Source: Pseudomonas sp. GOM6 (GTDB taxonomy: Bacteria; Pseudomonadota; Gammaproteobacteria; Pseudomonadales; Pseudomonadaceae). From it: DNA of 61,774 nt. The notes beneath the pieces were generated by a model. The model searched no databases. It was not told where the DNA came from and worked only from the letters and a program-made list of their open reading frames with translations. Positions 7,542-15,189 of this stretch are shown piece after piece. The DNA is taken from NCBI RefSeq assembly GCF_029537485.1, contig NZ_JARPUS010000021.1:1-61774 (forward strand). Reading direction: 5' to 3'. How positions within the stretch are numbered: the stretch's first letter is position 1; every line of letters begins with the position of its first letter. Both the position numbers and the translations under genes were made by a program.

Positions 7542-7919
7542 CGGGATGATGTCGATATGTATAGTGGTGGGAGGTATTTGCTCCGACCCTCATTGGTATG
7601 AAGATACGGTTGCCGTACGAATTGCTCCGCAATGAGACCATTCTCGGGGAGTAGGCACAAGCACCATGGCGATACCTGTGCGGCTTAGGTGGGGCGGGCT
7701 AGGATGCATGCTGGAAAAATCAGTGCTTCCGTTTTTGGCCAATGATCGAATTTTCAGGGTGCCCAGTTTGGGTCGACCTTGCCCTTTTTGACCTGCAAGT
7801 ACAGGCCTGAAGCAGCCATTGATGAATGACCATTGGCCGTTAGCGCTGCTTGCCTTATCCCTAGCTAACCATCCTTGTCCTCCCTAACGCGGAGAGCAAA
7901 CCATGACTTTGAGTGAACC
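7542..7919. other. 378-bp divergent intergenic region before the arsenite-type exporter
   Basis: It separates the minus-strand disulfide operon from the plus-strand exporter and must hold both promoters. I see a small palindrome ATTGC-TCC-GCAAT (7621-7633) and a TATACA -10-like hexamer on the minus strand near 7556-7561. No larger gene and no ArsR gene are present. Confidence 0.5.
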
Positions 7920-7923
7920 ATGA
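7903..7923 (+). CDS. Six-codon upstream ORF overlapping the exporter start
   Basis: ATG ACT TTG AGT GAA CCA TGA encodes MTLSEP. A good ribosome site (GGAGAG, 8 bases upstream) belongs to this ATG. Its stop overlaps the exporter ATG in the ATGA arrangement (7920-7923). The exporter itself has only a weak GAGTGA site, so it may be translated by re-initiation after this leader. It could also be the leftover start of a deleted gene. Confidence 0.35.
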   Translation: MTLSEP

Positions 7924-8909
7924 CAAGAGATGCACTAGAGCAGAACCAAGTACCGATCTACTTCGTAGCAGTGATTGTCGCGGCGATTGGCGGCTTGCTG
8001 GCTCCGAACACCGCCCAGGGATTGTCGGTCTTGGTCACGCCCACCATCGCTGTTCTGATGTATGCGATGTTTCTTCAGATTCCGTTCCTGAACCTTAAAG
8101 ATGGCATGCGCAACAAGCCCTTCATGGCTGCGCTCCTAGTCGCCAATTTTGTTTTGATTCCTCTCCTGGTTTGGGGGCTGACCCGCTTCTTGGATGGACA
8201 TCCCGCCATCCTGATTGGCGTGCTATTGGTGTTACTGACGCCCTGCATCGATTACGTGGTTGTGTTCACCCACATTGGCCGGGGTGACTCACGCCTGATC
8301 CTTTCGGCGACGCCGATTTTGCTGTTACTTCAGCTTGCTCTTTTACCCCTCTACCTGGGGCTTATGCTGAGTGATACTTCGGGGGTGGTCGTGTCGATAG
8401 GCCCCTTTGTCGAAGCCTTTCTGGCACTCATCATGGCCCCGCTGATCCTGGCACTGCTGACAGAAGCATTGGTAAAGCGCTCCGCAGCGGTGAAGACATG
8501 GGCTGATGCTTGGGCCTGGTTACCTGTGCCGGCCATGGCGGCGGTGCTCATAGCCGTGGTCGGCTCGCAGATTGCTCCCGTAGTGAATGAGATCGGCAGG
8601 CTTGCTCCCGTACTGCCGATCTACATCGCCTTTGCCTTCTTGGCTCCCGTAATCGGTGCACTGGTCTCCAAGGTGTGCAAGCTGCCTGTGCGGTCGGCAA
8701 GGGCTGTGATCTTCAGCAGCTCGACGCGCAACTCACTGGTGGTGCTGCCCCTTGCATTAGCGCTGCCTGAACAGCTGCGGGGGCTCGCCGCCGCTGCGGT
8801 GATTACCCAGACCCTTGTCGAGCTGGTTGCTGAACTGGTCTATGTCCGGGCTGTGCCAGCGTTTCTTTGCCGTGATCGTGCCGAGACTAGCGAACCGCTC
8901 AACGGCTGA
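7920..8909 (+). CDS. Arsenite-type exporter, bile acid:sodium symporter (ACR3-like) family
   Basis: The 329-residue integral membrane protein has about ten hydrophobic segments. It carries the conserved Cys stretch TPCIDYVVVFTHIGRGD (about residue 119), which aligns with the APC...GD segment of ACR3 arsenite exporters, and SSSTRNSLVVLPLALALP near the C-terminus. Proteins like this are usually annotated 'arsenic resistance protein'. It is somewhat shorter and more divergent than classical ACR3, and no arsR or arsC lies beside it, so the substrate is inferred. It is the last cargo gene before the integrase. Confidence 0.75.
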   Translation: MTRDALEQNQVPIYFVAVIVAAIGGLLAPNTAQGLSVLVTPTIAVLMYAMFLQIPFLNLKDGMRNKPFMAALLVANFVLIPLLVWGLTRFLDGHPAILIGVLLVLLTPCIDYVVVFTHIGRGDSRLILSATPILLLLQLALLPLYLGLMLSDTSGVVVSIGPFVEAFLALIMAPLILALLTEALVKRSAAVKTWADAWAWLPVPAMAAVLIAVVGSQIAPVVNEIGRLAPVLPIYIAFAFLAPVIGALVSKVCKLPVRSARAVIFSSSTRNSLVVLPLALALPEQLRGLAAAAVITQTLVELVAELVYVRAVPAFLCRDRAETSEPLNG

Positions 8910-9028
8910 ACCTGCTCCGGGTTGGTCACGTGACATCGATAGCGGACGTAGGACAACATCTTGTTGCGGATGTCTGCTTTTGGCCGGTTTCTGTCTGTTG
9001 TTACCGGCTGCTTTGGGCTTGCTGTGGG

Positions 9029-10234
9029 TCACTTCTTGCTCGTGCAGAACTTGGCCCATTCCGCCATCAGTGCCCTGCGCTTCTCCAGAAGGTCGGAGCG
9101 CGAATAGGCCGCCTCGGTCTGGTCGCGTTCATCATGGGCAAGCGCAAGCTCGCATACCTCTCGCGGGTAGTTGGTGCATTCGTTTGCCCAGTCCCGGAAG
9201 GTCGATCGAAAGCCATGTCTCGTGATGTCTGCATACCCCAGCTTGTGCAGCAGGTTGCGTATGGCGTTGCCATGCATGACACCATTCTTCCCTTGCCCAG
9301 GGAAAAGATATATTGAATGAGTCGTATTCATGATATTCAGCATCTCGACTACCGGGGGCGATAGAGGAATGACGAAAGGTTTTCGCATCTTCATGCGCTC
9401 AGCCGGCAGTGCCCAAGTGCCAGTTTCGAGGTCAAACTCAGACCATTGAGCATGTTGGATCATGTGGTAACGAGCACCGGTTAGAATCAGTAATCTGGTT
9501 GCGATGGCGTCACGTGTATCGATGTTGGCCAGGGTGGATATCAGCTTCGGAGTGTCTTTCCACTGCAGTGCTGGGAAGTGCTGGCGCTGTCTGGCCTTCT
9601 TCTTCTCTGCCTTGCTCAGCAAATTGTCCAGGTGTCCGCGCCAGCGGGCAGGATTGTCCCCCTCGCGTAAGCGCCGAGCCTTGGCTGCATCTAGTATTTG
9701 CTCGATCTGGCCCCTGATTTCATCAGCAGTCCGGGTCTTGGTTACCCAGATGGGTTGCAATGCAGCAAGCACATGCTCGGTGCTGATGATGTCAGCCGAC
9801 AACTTGCCCATGGTCGGGAAGGCGTAGAGCTCCAGTTTGCGCAGCCAGCCTTTCCGCCACTTCTCAGACCAACTACCGCCGTGTGCTTGTTGGTATTCGC
9901 GAGCGAGATCTTCGAACGTCGTGCGACGTGCTGCAGCCTGGCGTTCGGCTTCGCGCTTGGCTTCCTTTGCCGCATCGCGGGTTGCCAGTGGGTCGCTTCC
10001 GGACGCTAGAAGCTTGCGTTGATCGGCGGCTAACTGCCGGGCTTGGCTGAGTGTGACGGCCGGAAAGGGGCCTAGCCCCATTTCGCGGCTGCGGCCATCC
10101 AGCTTGTAGCGAAAGATCCAGCTGGTTCCGCCGCTCTTGGATACCTGGAAGTACAGGCCATCGCCATCATTGGTTTTTCCTGGCGTTGCAGCCTTGGCTA
10201 TCGACTCCACGGTCTTGCTGGTCAGCTTGCCCAT
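9029..10234 (-). CDS. P4-type tyrosine recombinase (integrase) of the mobile element
   Basis: The 401-residue protein has an N-terminal DUF4102-type arm-binding domain (TPGKTNDGDGLYFQVSKSG), a SAM-like core-binding domain and the catalytic domain. Catalytic residues are visible: Arg255 (TGARYHMI), His340-x-x-Arg343 (HGFRSTFRDWA), His367 (ALAHDERD) and the nucleophile Tyr377 (AAYSRSD). The C-terminus is normal, so it looks active. The family integrates genomic islands and ICEs, usually into tRNA genes, but no tRNA is visible here. Its position next to the conserved ppa gene marks the right end of the element. Confidence 0.93.
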   Translation of the reverse strand: MGKLTSKTVESIAKAATPGKTNDGDGLYFQVSKSGGTSWIFRYKLDGRSREMGLGPFPAVTLSQARQLAADQRKLLASGSDPLATRDAAKEAKREAERQAAARRTTFEDLAREYQQAHGGSWSEKWRKGWLRKLELYAFPTMGKLSADIISTEHVLAALQPIWVTKTRTADEIRGQIEQILDAAKARRLREGDNPARWRGHLDNLLSKAEKKKARQRQHFPALQWKDTPKLISTLANIDTRDAIATRLLILTGARYHMIQHAQWSEFDLETGTWALPAERMKMRKPFVIPLSPPVVEMLNIMNTTHSIYLFPGQGKNGVMHGNAIRNLLHKLGYADITRHGFRSTFRDWANECTNYPREVCELALAHDERDQTEAAYSRSDLLEKRRALMAEWAKFCTSKK

Positions 10235-10251
10235 TACTCGCTCCTACTCCA

Positions 10252-10285
10252 ACCCACACCCCTCGACCCACACTTTGACCCACAC
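10252..10285. repeat. Three ACCCACAC direct repeats upstream of the integrase
   Basis: ACCCACAC occurs at 10252-10259, 10266-10273 and 10278-10285, within about 20-50 bp of the integrase start. Short direct repeats of this kind flanking an integrase gene are typical arm-type binding sites for the recombinase N-terminal domain. They may also overlap the int promoter. The rest of 10286-10393 holds no recognisable gene or tRNA. Confidence 0.55.
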
Positions 10286-10393
10286 CTTGGTCGCGGATTT
10301 TATGGATGGTTACTGGATGTCTTAGGACGAATGCTAAGCTGCAGGGCCTGTATTTGCTAGTGCTGTAGGATCTTGTCGGATTTCTTCGGGCAA

Positions 10394-10417
10394 TAAAAAA
10401 GCCGGCTTGTGGCCGGC
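10394..10417 (-). terminator. Rho-independent terminator of ppa
   Basis: On the minus strand GCCGGC-CACAA-GCCGGC (10417-10401) is followed directly by TTTTTTA, 20 bases past the ppa stop. This is a classical intrinsic terminator. It marks the left limit of the undisturbed chromosomal backbone. Confidence 0.85.
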
Positions 10418-10437
10418 CTTCAGTGGGAGGTATTGGC

Positions 10438-10965
10438 TTATTTTTGGTAAGCCGCAACCGCCTTCAAAATTGCTGCGCGGGCTTCGTCGGCGTTACCCCA
10501 GCCTTCGACCTTGACCCACTTGCCCTTCTCCAGATCCTTGTAGTTCTCGAAGAAGTGCTTGATCTGCTCCAGCAGCAGGGCCGGCAGGTCGGTGTATTCC
10601 TTCACGTCCACATACAGCTGAGTCAGCTTGTCGTGCGGGACGGCGATCAGCTTGGCGTCACCGCCAGCTTCGTCGGTCATGTTCAGTACGCCGACCGGAC
10701 GGCAGCGGATGACCGAGCCCGGGGCGACCGGATACGGGGTCACGACCAGCACGTCCAGGGGGTCGCCGTCGTCGGCCAGGGTGTGCGGGATGAAACCGTA
10801 GTTGGCCGGGTAGAACATCGGGGTGGCCATGAAGCGATCGACGAACAGGCAGTCGGTGTCGTGGTCGATCTCGTATTTGATCGGCGCGTGGTTGGCCGGG
10901 ATCTCGATGGCGACGTAGATGTCGTTCGGCACGTCTTTGCCGGCCGGGACTTTGCTGTAGCTCAT
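10438..10965 (-). CDS. ppa: Inorganic pyrophosphatase
   Basis: The 175-residue cytoplasmic enzyme hydrolyses PPi to phosphate, pulling biosynthetic reactions forward. It shows the family-I signature DDGDPLDVLVV (metal-binding Asp residues), the KYEIDHDT and PANYGFIPHTL stretches, and the usual length of the bacterial hexameric enzyme. Monocistronic, with its own terminator downstream. It is the first conserved chromosomal gene after the integrated element. Confidence 0.96.
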   Translation of the reverse strand: MSYSKVPAGKDVPNDIYVAIEIPANHAPIKYEIDHDTDCLFVDRFMATPMFYPANYGFIPHTLADDGDPLDVLVVTPYPVAPGSVIRCRPVGVLNMTDEAGGDAKLIAVPHDKLTQLYVDVKEYTDLPALLLEQIKHFFENYKDLEKGKWVKVEGWGNADEARAAILKAVAAYQK

Positions 10966-11042
10966 GGGCGACTCCCCAGGGTGGGCCTAAAAAAGTGCGC
11001 GGATTATAGGCACATTCCCGTGGCGATACCACGGGCGCATGC

Positions 11043-11861
11043 TTATCCGTTGGTCGTGTCGCGGTAGTCCGGATGATCCTGTTGCAGTCGCTGCAGGCGC
11101 GCGAGCGGGTCCTGGCGGTAGAACAGACCGAGCTGTCGGTAGACCTCGGGCATGGCCTCGGCGAGCAGGTCGGGGGCGCTGAAGAAGTATTCGCTGGTGA
11201 CGGCGAAGAACTCCGCCGGATTCTCCGCCGCGTAGGGGTCGATCTCGGTGTGAGCTTCAGGATTGGCGTCCAGCACGGCGTTGAGCCGGTCGTAGGCGCT
11301 CTGCATGGTCTGGGCCCAGGCCTCGATATGCATGTCGCGGTGCAGAGGTGGCAGGCCGTTGGCGTCGCCGTTGAGCATGTCCAGCTTATGCGCCAGCTCG
11401 TGGATCACCAGGTTGTAGGCGTCCCAGCCGCCGCTGCTCTGCACGCCGGGCCAGGCCAGGATCACCGGGCCCTGCAGCCAGGCCTCGCCGCTGTGTTCGG
11501 CGTCCCATTCGTGCTCGATGCCGGCGGCATCGCGGTGGCGCTGCGGGCTGACGAAGTCGTCGGGGTACAGCACGATCTCGTGGAAGCCCTGGTACCAGTC
11601 CAGATCCGCCAGGTGCAGCAGCGGCAGTTCGGCCATGGCGGCCAGGGTCAGGCGGTCGAGTTCGTCCAGTTCGACGCCGGGCAGGGCGGTCAGGCGCTTG
11701 TGGTGCAGGAACAGGATGGCGCGCTGGAACAGGCGCTGTTCTTCCGCCTCGCTCAAGCCATCGAGGATGGGCAAGCGTCCGCGCACCTCACGCCAGTGGC
11801 GGGTGGTGTAGGGCGAGCGGGAAACGATGCGCCGGCGGCGCCAGGCGCGGAATGACCACAT
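11043..11861 (-). CDS. mtfA: MtfA-family zinc-dependent peptidase
   Basis: The 272-residue protein carries the zinc-binding motif H154-E-L-A-H158 (IHELAHKLDM), a third-ligand region AAENPAEFFAVTSEYFF, and an Arg-rich N-terminus. E. coli MtfA is an aminopeptidase that titrates the glucose-PTS repressor Mlc. In Pseudomonas the target is unknown. It lies 48 bp downstream of the GNAT gene on the same strand. Confidence 0.88.
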   Translation of the reverse strand: MWSFRAWRRRRIVSRSPYTTRHWREVRGRLPILDGLSEAEEQRLFQRAILFLHHKRLTALPGVELDELDRLTLAAMAELPLLHLADLDWYQGFHEIVLYPDDFVSPQRHRDAAGIEHEWDAEHSGEAWLQGPVILAWPGVQSSGGWDAYNLVIHELAHKLDMLNGDANGLPPLHRDMHIEAWAQTMQSAYDRLNAVLDANPEAHTEIDPYAAENPAEFFAVTSEYFFSAPDLLAEAMPEVYRQLGLFYRQDPLARLQRLQQDHPDYRDTTNG

Positions 11862-11909
11862 GGGGCGGTTCTCGGCGGGGAGTCTTGCCCCTTGATGGTG
11901 CGGCGACGG

Positions 11910-12362
11910 TCAGTCGCCGAGTTCCAGGGTGTAGTTCTTGAAGCGTTCGTCGACGCGGAAACCGATGGACTCGTAGGTCTTCTGCGCCACTTCGTTGTCC
12001 ACGCTGGTAGCCACGCGCATGCGCACGGCCTGGGTTTCCTTGGCCATCTGCTTGGCGGTCTGCAGCAGGCGGTCGGCGACCAGCATGCGGCGGGCGTCTT
12101 CGGCCACGTAGATGTCGTTGAGAATCCACACGCGCTTGAGCGACAAGGAGGAATAGCTGGGATACAGCTGACAGTAGCCGAGCAGCTTGTCTTCGTCGTC
12201 GGCCAGGGCCAGGTAGATGATCGATTCCTTGCGCTTGAGACGGGTCTCGAGGAACTTGCGCGACGAGTCCGGGAACGGCAGTTCGCCGTAGAACTCACGG
12301 TACTTGATGAACAGCGGGGTCAGCAGGTCCAGATGCTCGAGCGTGGCTTGGATAATGCGCAT
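11910..12362 (-). CDS. GNAT-family N-acetyltransferase
   Basis: I start at the ATG at 12362 (MRIIQATLEHLDLLTPLFIKY), giving 150 residues, the usual GNAT length. The acetyl-CoA fold is seen in the central VWILNDIYVAEDARRMLVADRLL segment (beta4, pyrophosphate-binding loop and helix) and in the closing YESIGFRVDERFKNYTLEL. The substrate is unknown. It is conserved between the mtfA and eut genes in Pseudomonas. Confidence 0.85.
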   Translation of the reverse strand: MRIIQATLEHLDLLTPLFIKYREFYGELPFPDSSRKFLETRLKRKESIIYLALADDEDKLLGYCQLYPSYSSLSLKRVWILNDIYVAEDARRMLVADRLLQTAKQMAKETQAVRMRVATSVDNEVAQKTYESIGFRVDERFKNYTLELGD

Positions 12363-12483
12363 GGCAGGCCTCGGGGACGGTGGACTTGAGTAGCGGGCAA
12401 TGCAGGTGCTGTGCCAGCGGTCAGGCCCGATGCTGCCCAAAGACGCTGGAAAGCGCAATCCAAGCGAGCGTTTGATCTGCGCT

Positions 12484-13332
12484 TCAGTCGAGCAGGAAGT
12501 TGCGTGGCCCCTCCAAGCCGGGAGCGAGACTGGGCACCTGGGCTTCGTCCTTGAGGTTGACCCCGGACAGCTGGCGGCGGCAGGCCTCGCGCATCAGGTA
12601 CAGCAGCTTGTGCGCGGCCACGCCGTAGCTCAGGCCTTCCAGGCGCACGTTGGAGATGCAGTTGCGGTAGGCATCGGTCAGACCGACCCTGGGTGCCCAG
12701 GTGAAGTACAGGCCGAGGCTGTCCGGCGAGCTGAGACCAGGGCGTTCGCCGATCAGGATCACCACCATGCGCGCGCCCAGTAGTTCGCCGATTTCGTCGG
12801 CCACGGCGACGCGGCCCTGTTCGACCAGGGTGACCGGCGCCAGTCTCCAGCCTTCGGCTGCCGTCATTTCTTCCAGGCGCTGCAGAAAGGGCAGGGCGTG
12901 GCGCTGCACGGCCAGGGCCGACAGGCCGTCGGCAATGACGATGGCCAGGTCATGGCCCTGCGGCTGCTGGCGCAGCAGGGCGGCGGAGTCCGGGTGCAGG
13001 CGGCGGCCCAGGTCCGGGCGCTGCAGGTAGATATGGCGGTCGGTGGCGGCGCTGCGCAGGTGCAAGCAGCGGTGGCCGCGCTCGGCCAGGCCGGCGGCCA
13101 GGCTGGCGTGATCGAAGGCCAGGTGCACGGCATCGCGGGCCTGCGCGTGGGCGTGCTGGAAATCCAGCTGCGCCCGGGTCGGCAGGCTGGTGCCGGCACG
13201 GCCCAGGGCGATGCGCGCGGGGGTTAGACGACGCAGGGCCTGCCAGGGGTTGGTGATCACCGTCGCTTCGGGTTCCAGGCGGGTTTCTCGAGCCGCCTGC
13301 AGCTCGCCCTGGCTGTCGACGAAGGCGCTCAT
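12484..13332 (-). CDS. eutC: Ethanolamine ammonia-lyase small (light) subunit
   Basis: The 282-residue subunit pairs with EutB to form adenosylcobalamin-dependent ethanolamine ammonia-lyase, which converts ethanolamine to acetaldehyde plus ammonia. Family stretches include TPARIALGRAGTSLPT, VIVIADGLSALAVQRHA and LSYGVAAHKLLYLM at the C-terminus. Its ATG overlaps the eutB stop by four bases, so subunit synthesis is coupled. No carboxysome-type eut shell genes are nearby, matching the short Pseudomonas pathway. Confidence 0.95.
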   Translation of the reverse strand: MSAFVDSQGELQAARETRLEPEATVITNPWQALRRLTPARIALGRAGTSLPTRAQLDFQHAHAQARDAVHLAFDHASLAAGLAERGHRCLHLRSAATDRHIYLQRPDLGRRLHPDSAALLRQQPQGHDLAIVIADGLSALAVQRHALPFLQRLEEMTAAEGWRLAPVTLVEQGRVAVADEIGELLGARMVVILIGERPGLSSPDSLGLYFTWAPRVGLTDAYRNCISNVRLEGLSYGVAAHKLLYLMREACRRQLSGVNLKDEAQVPSLAPGLEGPRNFLLD

Positions 13333-14723
13333 GTCAGTTGCTCCAGTGCTTGGCGGAAGGGTGCGGGCAGCTGCCGGCCCAGCTCCAGGCGGCCGTCGTG
13401 CTGGCGCAGGATGTCCATGCGTAGCAGCCAGTCCTCGAACTCCGGTGCCGGCTTCAGACCCATGGTCTGGCGCGCGTAGAGCGCATCGTGGAACGAGGTG
13501 GTCTGGTAGTTGAGCATCACGTCGTCGGAGCCGGGGATGCCCATGATGAAGTTGATGCCGGCCACGCCGAACAGGGTCAGCAGGGTGTCCATGTCGTCCT
13601 GGTCGGCCTCGGCGTGGTTGGTGTAGCAGATGTCGCAGCCCATCGGCAGGCCCAGCAGCTTGCCGCAGAAGTGGTCTTCCAGGCCGGCGCGGATGATCTG
13701 CTTGCCGTTGTACAGGTACTCCGGGCCGATGAAGCCGACCACGGTGTTGACCAGGAACGGCTTGAAGTGGCGGGCCACCGCATAGGCGCGGGCTTCGCAG
13801 GTCTGCTGGTCGACGCCGTGGTGGGCGCCGGCCGACAGCGCGCTGCCCTGGCCGGTCTCGAAGTACATCAGGTTGTTGCCGAGGCTGCCGCGGGTCAGCG
13901 ACAGGCCGGCCTCGTAGCCTTCCTGGAGGATGCCCAGGTTGATGCCGAAGCTGGCGTTGGCCGCTTCGGTGCCGGCGATGGACTGGAACACCAGGTCCAG
14001 CGGCACGCCGCGGTTGATCGCCTCGATGGAGGTGGTGACGTGGGTCAGCACGCAGGCCTGGGTGGGGATTTCGTAGCGCTGGATGATGCCGTCGAGCATG
14101 CGCAGCATCTCGCTGATCGCGGCGATGCTGTCGCTGGCCGGGTTGATGCCGAGCATGGCGTCGCCGTTGCCGTAGAGCAGGCCGTCGAGAATGCTGGCGG
14201 CGATGCCGGCCGGCTCGTCGGTGGGGTGGTTCGGCTGCAGGCGGGTGGACATGCGCCCGCGCAGGCCCTGGGTGTTGCGAAAGCGGGTGACCACGCGGAT
14301 CTTCTGCGCCACCAGCACCAGGTCCTGCACGCGCATGATCTTCGACACGGCGGCGGCCATTTCCGGCGTCAGGCCCGGGGCCAGGGCGCGCAGGCTGGCT
14401 TCGTTGGCGGCCTCGCCGAGCAGCCAGTCGCGGAAACCGCCAACGGTCAGGTGGCTGACCGGGGCAAAGGCGGCGCGGTCGTGGCTATCGATGATCAGGC
14501 GGGTGACTTCGTCCTGTTCGTAGGGGATCAGCGCCTCGTCGAGGAAACGCTTGAGCGGGATCTCGGCCAGGCACATCTGTGCGGCCACCCGCTCGACATC
14601 GCTGCCTGCGGCGACGCCGGCCAGGTAGTCGCCGGAGCGCGCCGGGCTGGCCTTGGCCATGACTTCACGCAGGCTGTCGAAGCGCCAGGTGTGACCGCCG
14701 ACGGTATGGGAGTAGTTGCTCAT
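13329..14723 (-). CDS. eutB: Ethanolamine ammonia-lyase large (heavy) subunit
   Basis: I chose the ATG at 14723 (MSNYSHTVGGHTWRFDSL), giving 464 residues, the family length; the upstream extension is low-complexity and unlikely. The TIM-barrel catalytic subunit binds ethanolamine and adenosylcobalamin. Conserved segments such as VVGFIGPEYLYNGKQIIRAG, CYTNHAEADQDDMDTLL and GIPGSDDVMLNYQTTSFHD are intact. No cobalamin riboswitch is recognisable upstream. The usual Pseudomonas permease and regulator genes do not adjoin it in this window. Confidence 0.95.
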   Translation of the reverse strand: MSNYSHTVGGHTWRFDSLREVMAKASPARSGDYLAGVAAGSDVERVAAQMCLAEIPLKRFLDEALIPYEQDEVTRLIIDSHDRAAFAPVSHLTVGGFRDWLLGEAANEASLRALAPGLTPEMAAAVSKIMRVQDLVLVAQKIRVVTRFRNTQGLRGRMSTRLQPNHPTDEPAGIAASILDGLLYGNGDAMLGINPASDSIAAISEMLRMLDGIIQRYEIPTQACVLTHVTTSIEAINRGVPLDLVFQSIAGTEAANASFGINLGILQEGYEAGLSLTRGSLGNNLMYFETGQGSALSAGAHHGVDQQTCEARAYAVARHFKPFLVNTVVGFIGPEYLYNGKQIIRAGLEDHFCGKLLGLPMGCDICYTNHAEADQDDMDTLLTLFGVAGINFIMGIPGSDDVMLNYQTTSFHDALYARQTMGLKPAPEFEDWLLRMDILRQHDGRLELGRQLPAPFRQALEQLT

Positions 14724-15189
14724 GCCGAGCGGTTTGCAATCTCTGTGCCTTGGCTTGCCAGTCTGGATTCGCGGGCTTTGCCCTGATTGAAGGTGGTTTT
14801 GGCGCCGATTGGGGGCGTTGTTGACCCGTTGTGCGCTCATGCGGGGCGTAGCAACTTACCCCCAGCGGTGGTGGATGATGCTGTGGATAAGCTGTCGGCA
14901 GCTGGCGCTGGGCCAGTGTGCAGGCAGCTTTACATCGGTTGGTTGAATTTCGATCTGGATCAGCCACTTAGCTCACAGTAACTGTGGGCATTGCTGTGAG
15001 TAAGCTGTGCGCATACGTGGCTAGGCCACAGTAGCCGGGCAAAGGTGCTGGATGGATGTTTTCTATCCAGCCAAGGAGGCGGCATTTCGCTCGTAGACGC
15101 GCTGGGCAACCTTGTGCACACGCCGTTCGCCTGCGCCGCGTTGTGATGCCAGGCCTGCGTTACACAGGCCTGGCGGTTTTCGTTCAGCG
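14724..15189. other. 466-bp intergenic region between the alcohol dehydrogenase and eutB
   Basis: No gene is supported here. It must contain the eutB promoter. It holds an interrupted dyad of CACAG/CTGTG repeats (about 14966-15010: GCTCACAG ... CTGTGAG with CAGTAACTG between), which could be an operator, and the stem-loop at 15148-15174. A single TTATCCACA (14880s, minus strand) is unremarkable because the same word occurs in coding sequence elsewhere. Confidence 0.5.
15148..15174. terminator. Stem-loop downstream of the iron alcohol dehydrogenase
   Basis: GCCAGGCCTG (15148-15157) and CAGGCCTGGC (15165-15174) form a 10-bp perfect stem with a 7-base loop. It lies 15 bp past the stop of the minus-strand dehydrogenase. 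The T run (GGTTTT) is on the plus-strand side, so on the minus strand it lacks a U tail. It may still stabilise the mRNA 3' end or stop transcription. Confidence 0.5.

Noticed and set aside
10286..10393. tRNA gene as integration target next to the integrase
   Set aside because: No cloverleaf or T-arm motif could be found; the attachment site is left undefined.
13488..14786. 432-codon plus-strand frame opposite eutB
   Set aside because: Its translation is Val/Gly/Ala/His-rich low-complexity sequence, a shadow of the eutB coding strand.
14880..14890. TTATCCACA DnaA-box-like word in the eutB upstream region
   Set aside because: It is single, and the same word occurs in the aldehyde dehydrogenase and LON genes; no AT-rich unwinding element is nearby.
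14724..15189. Cobalamin riboswitch before eutB
   Set aside because: No B12-box or conserved core was recognisable on the minus strand.
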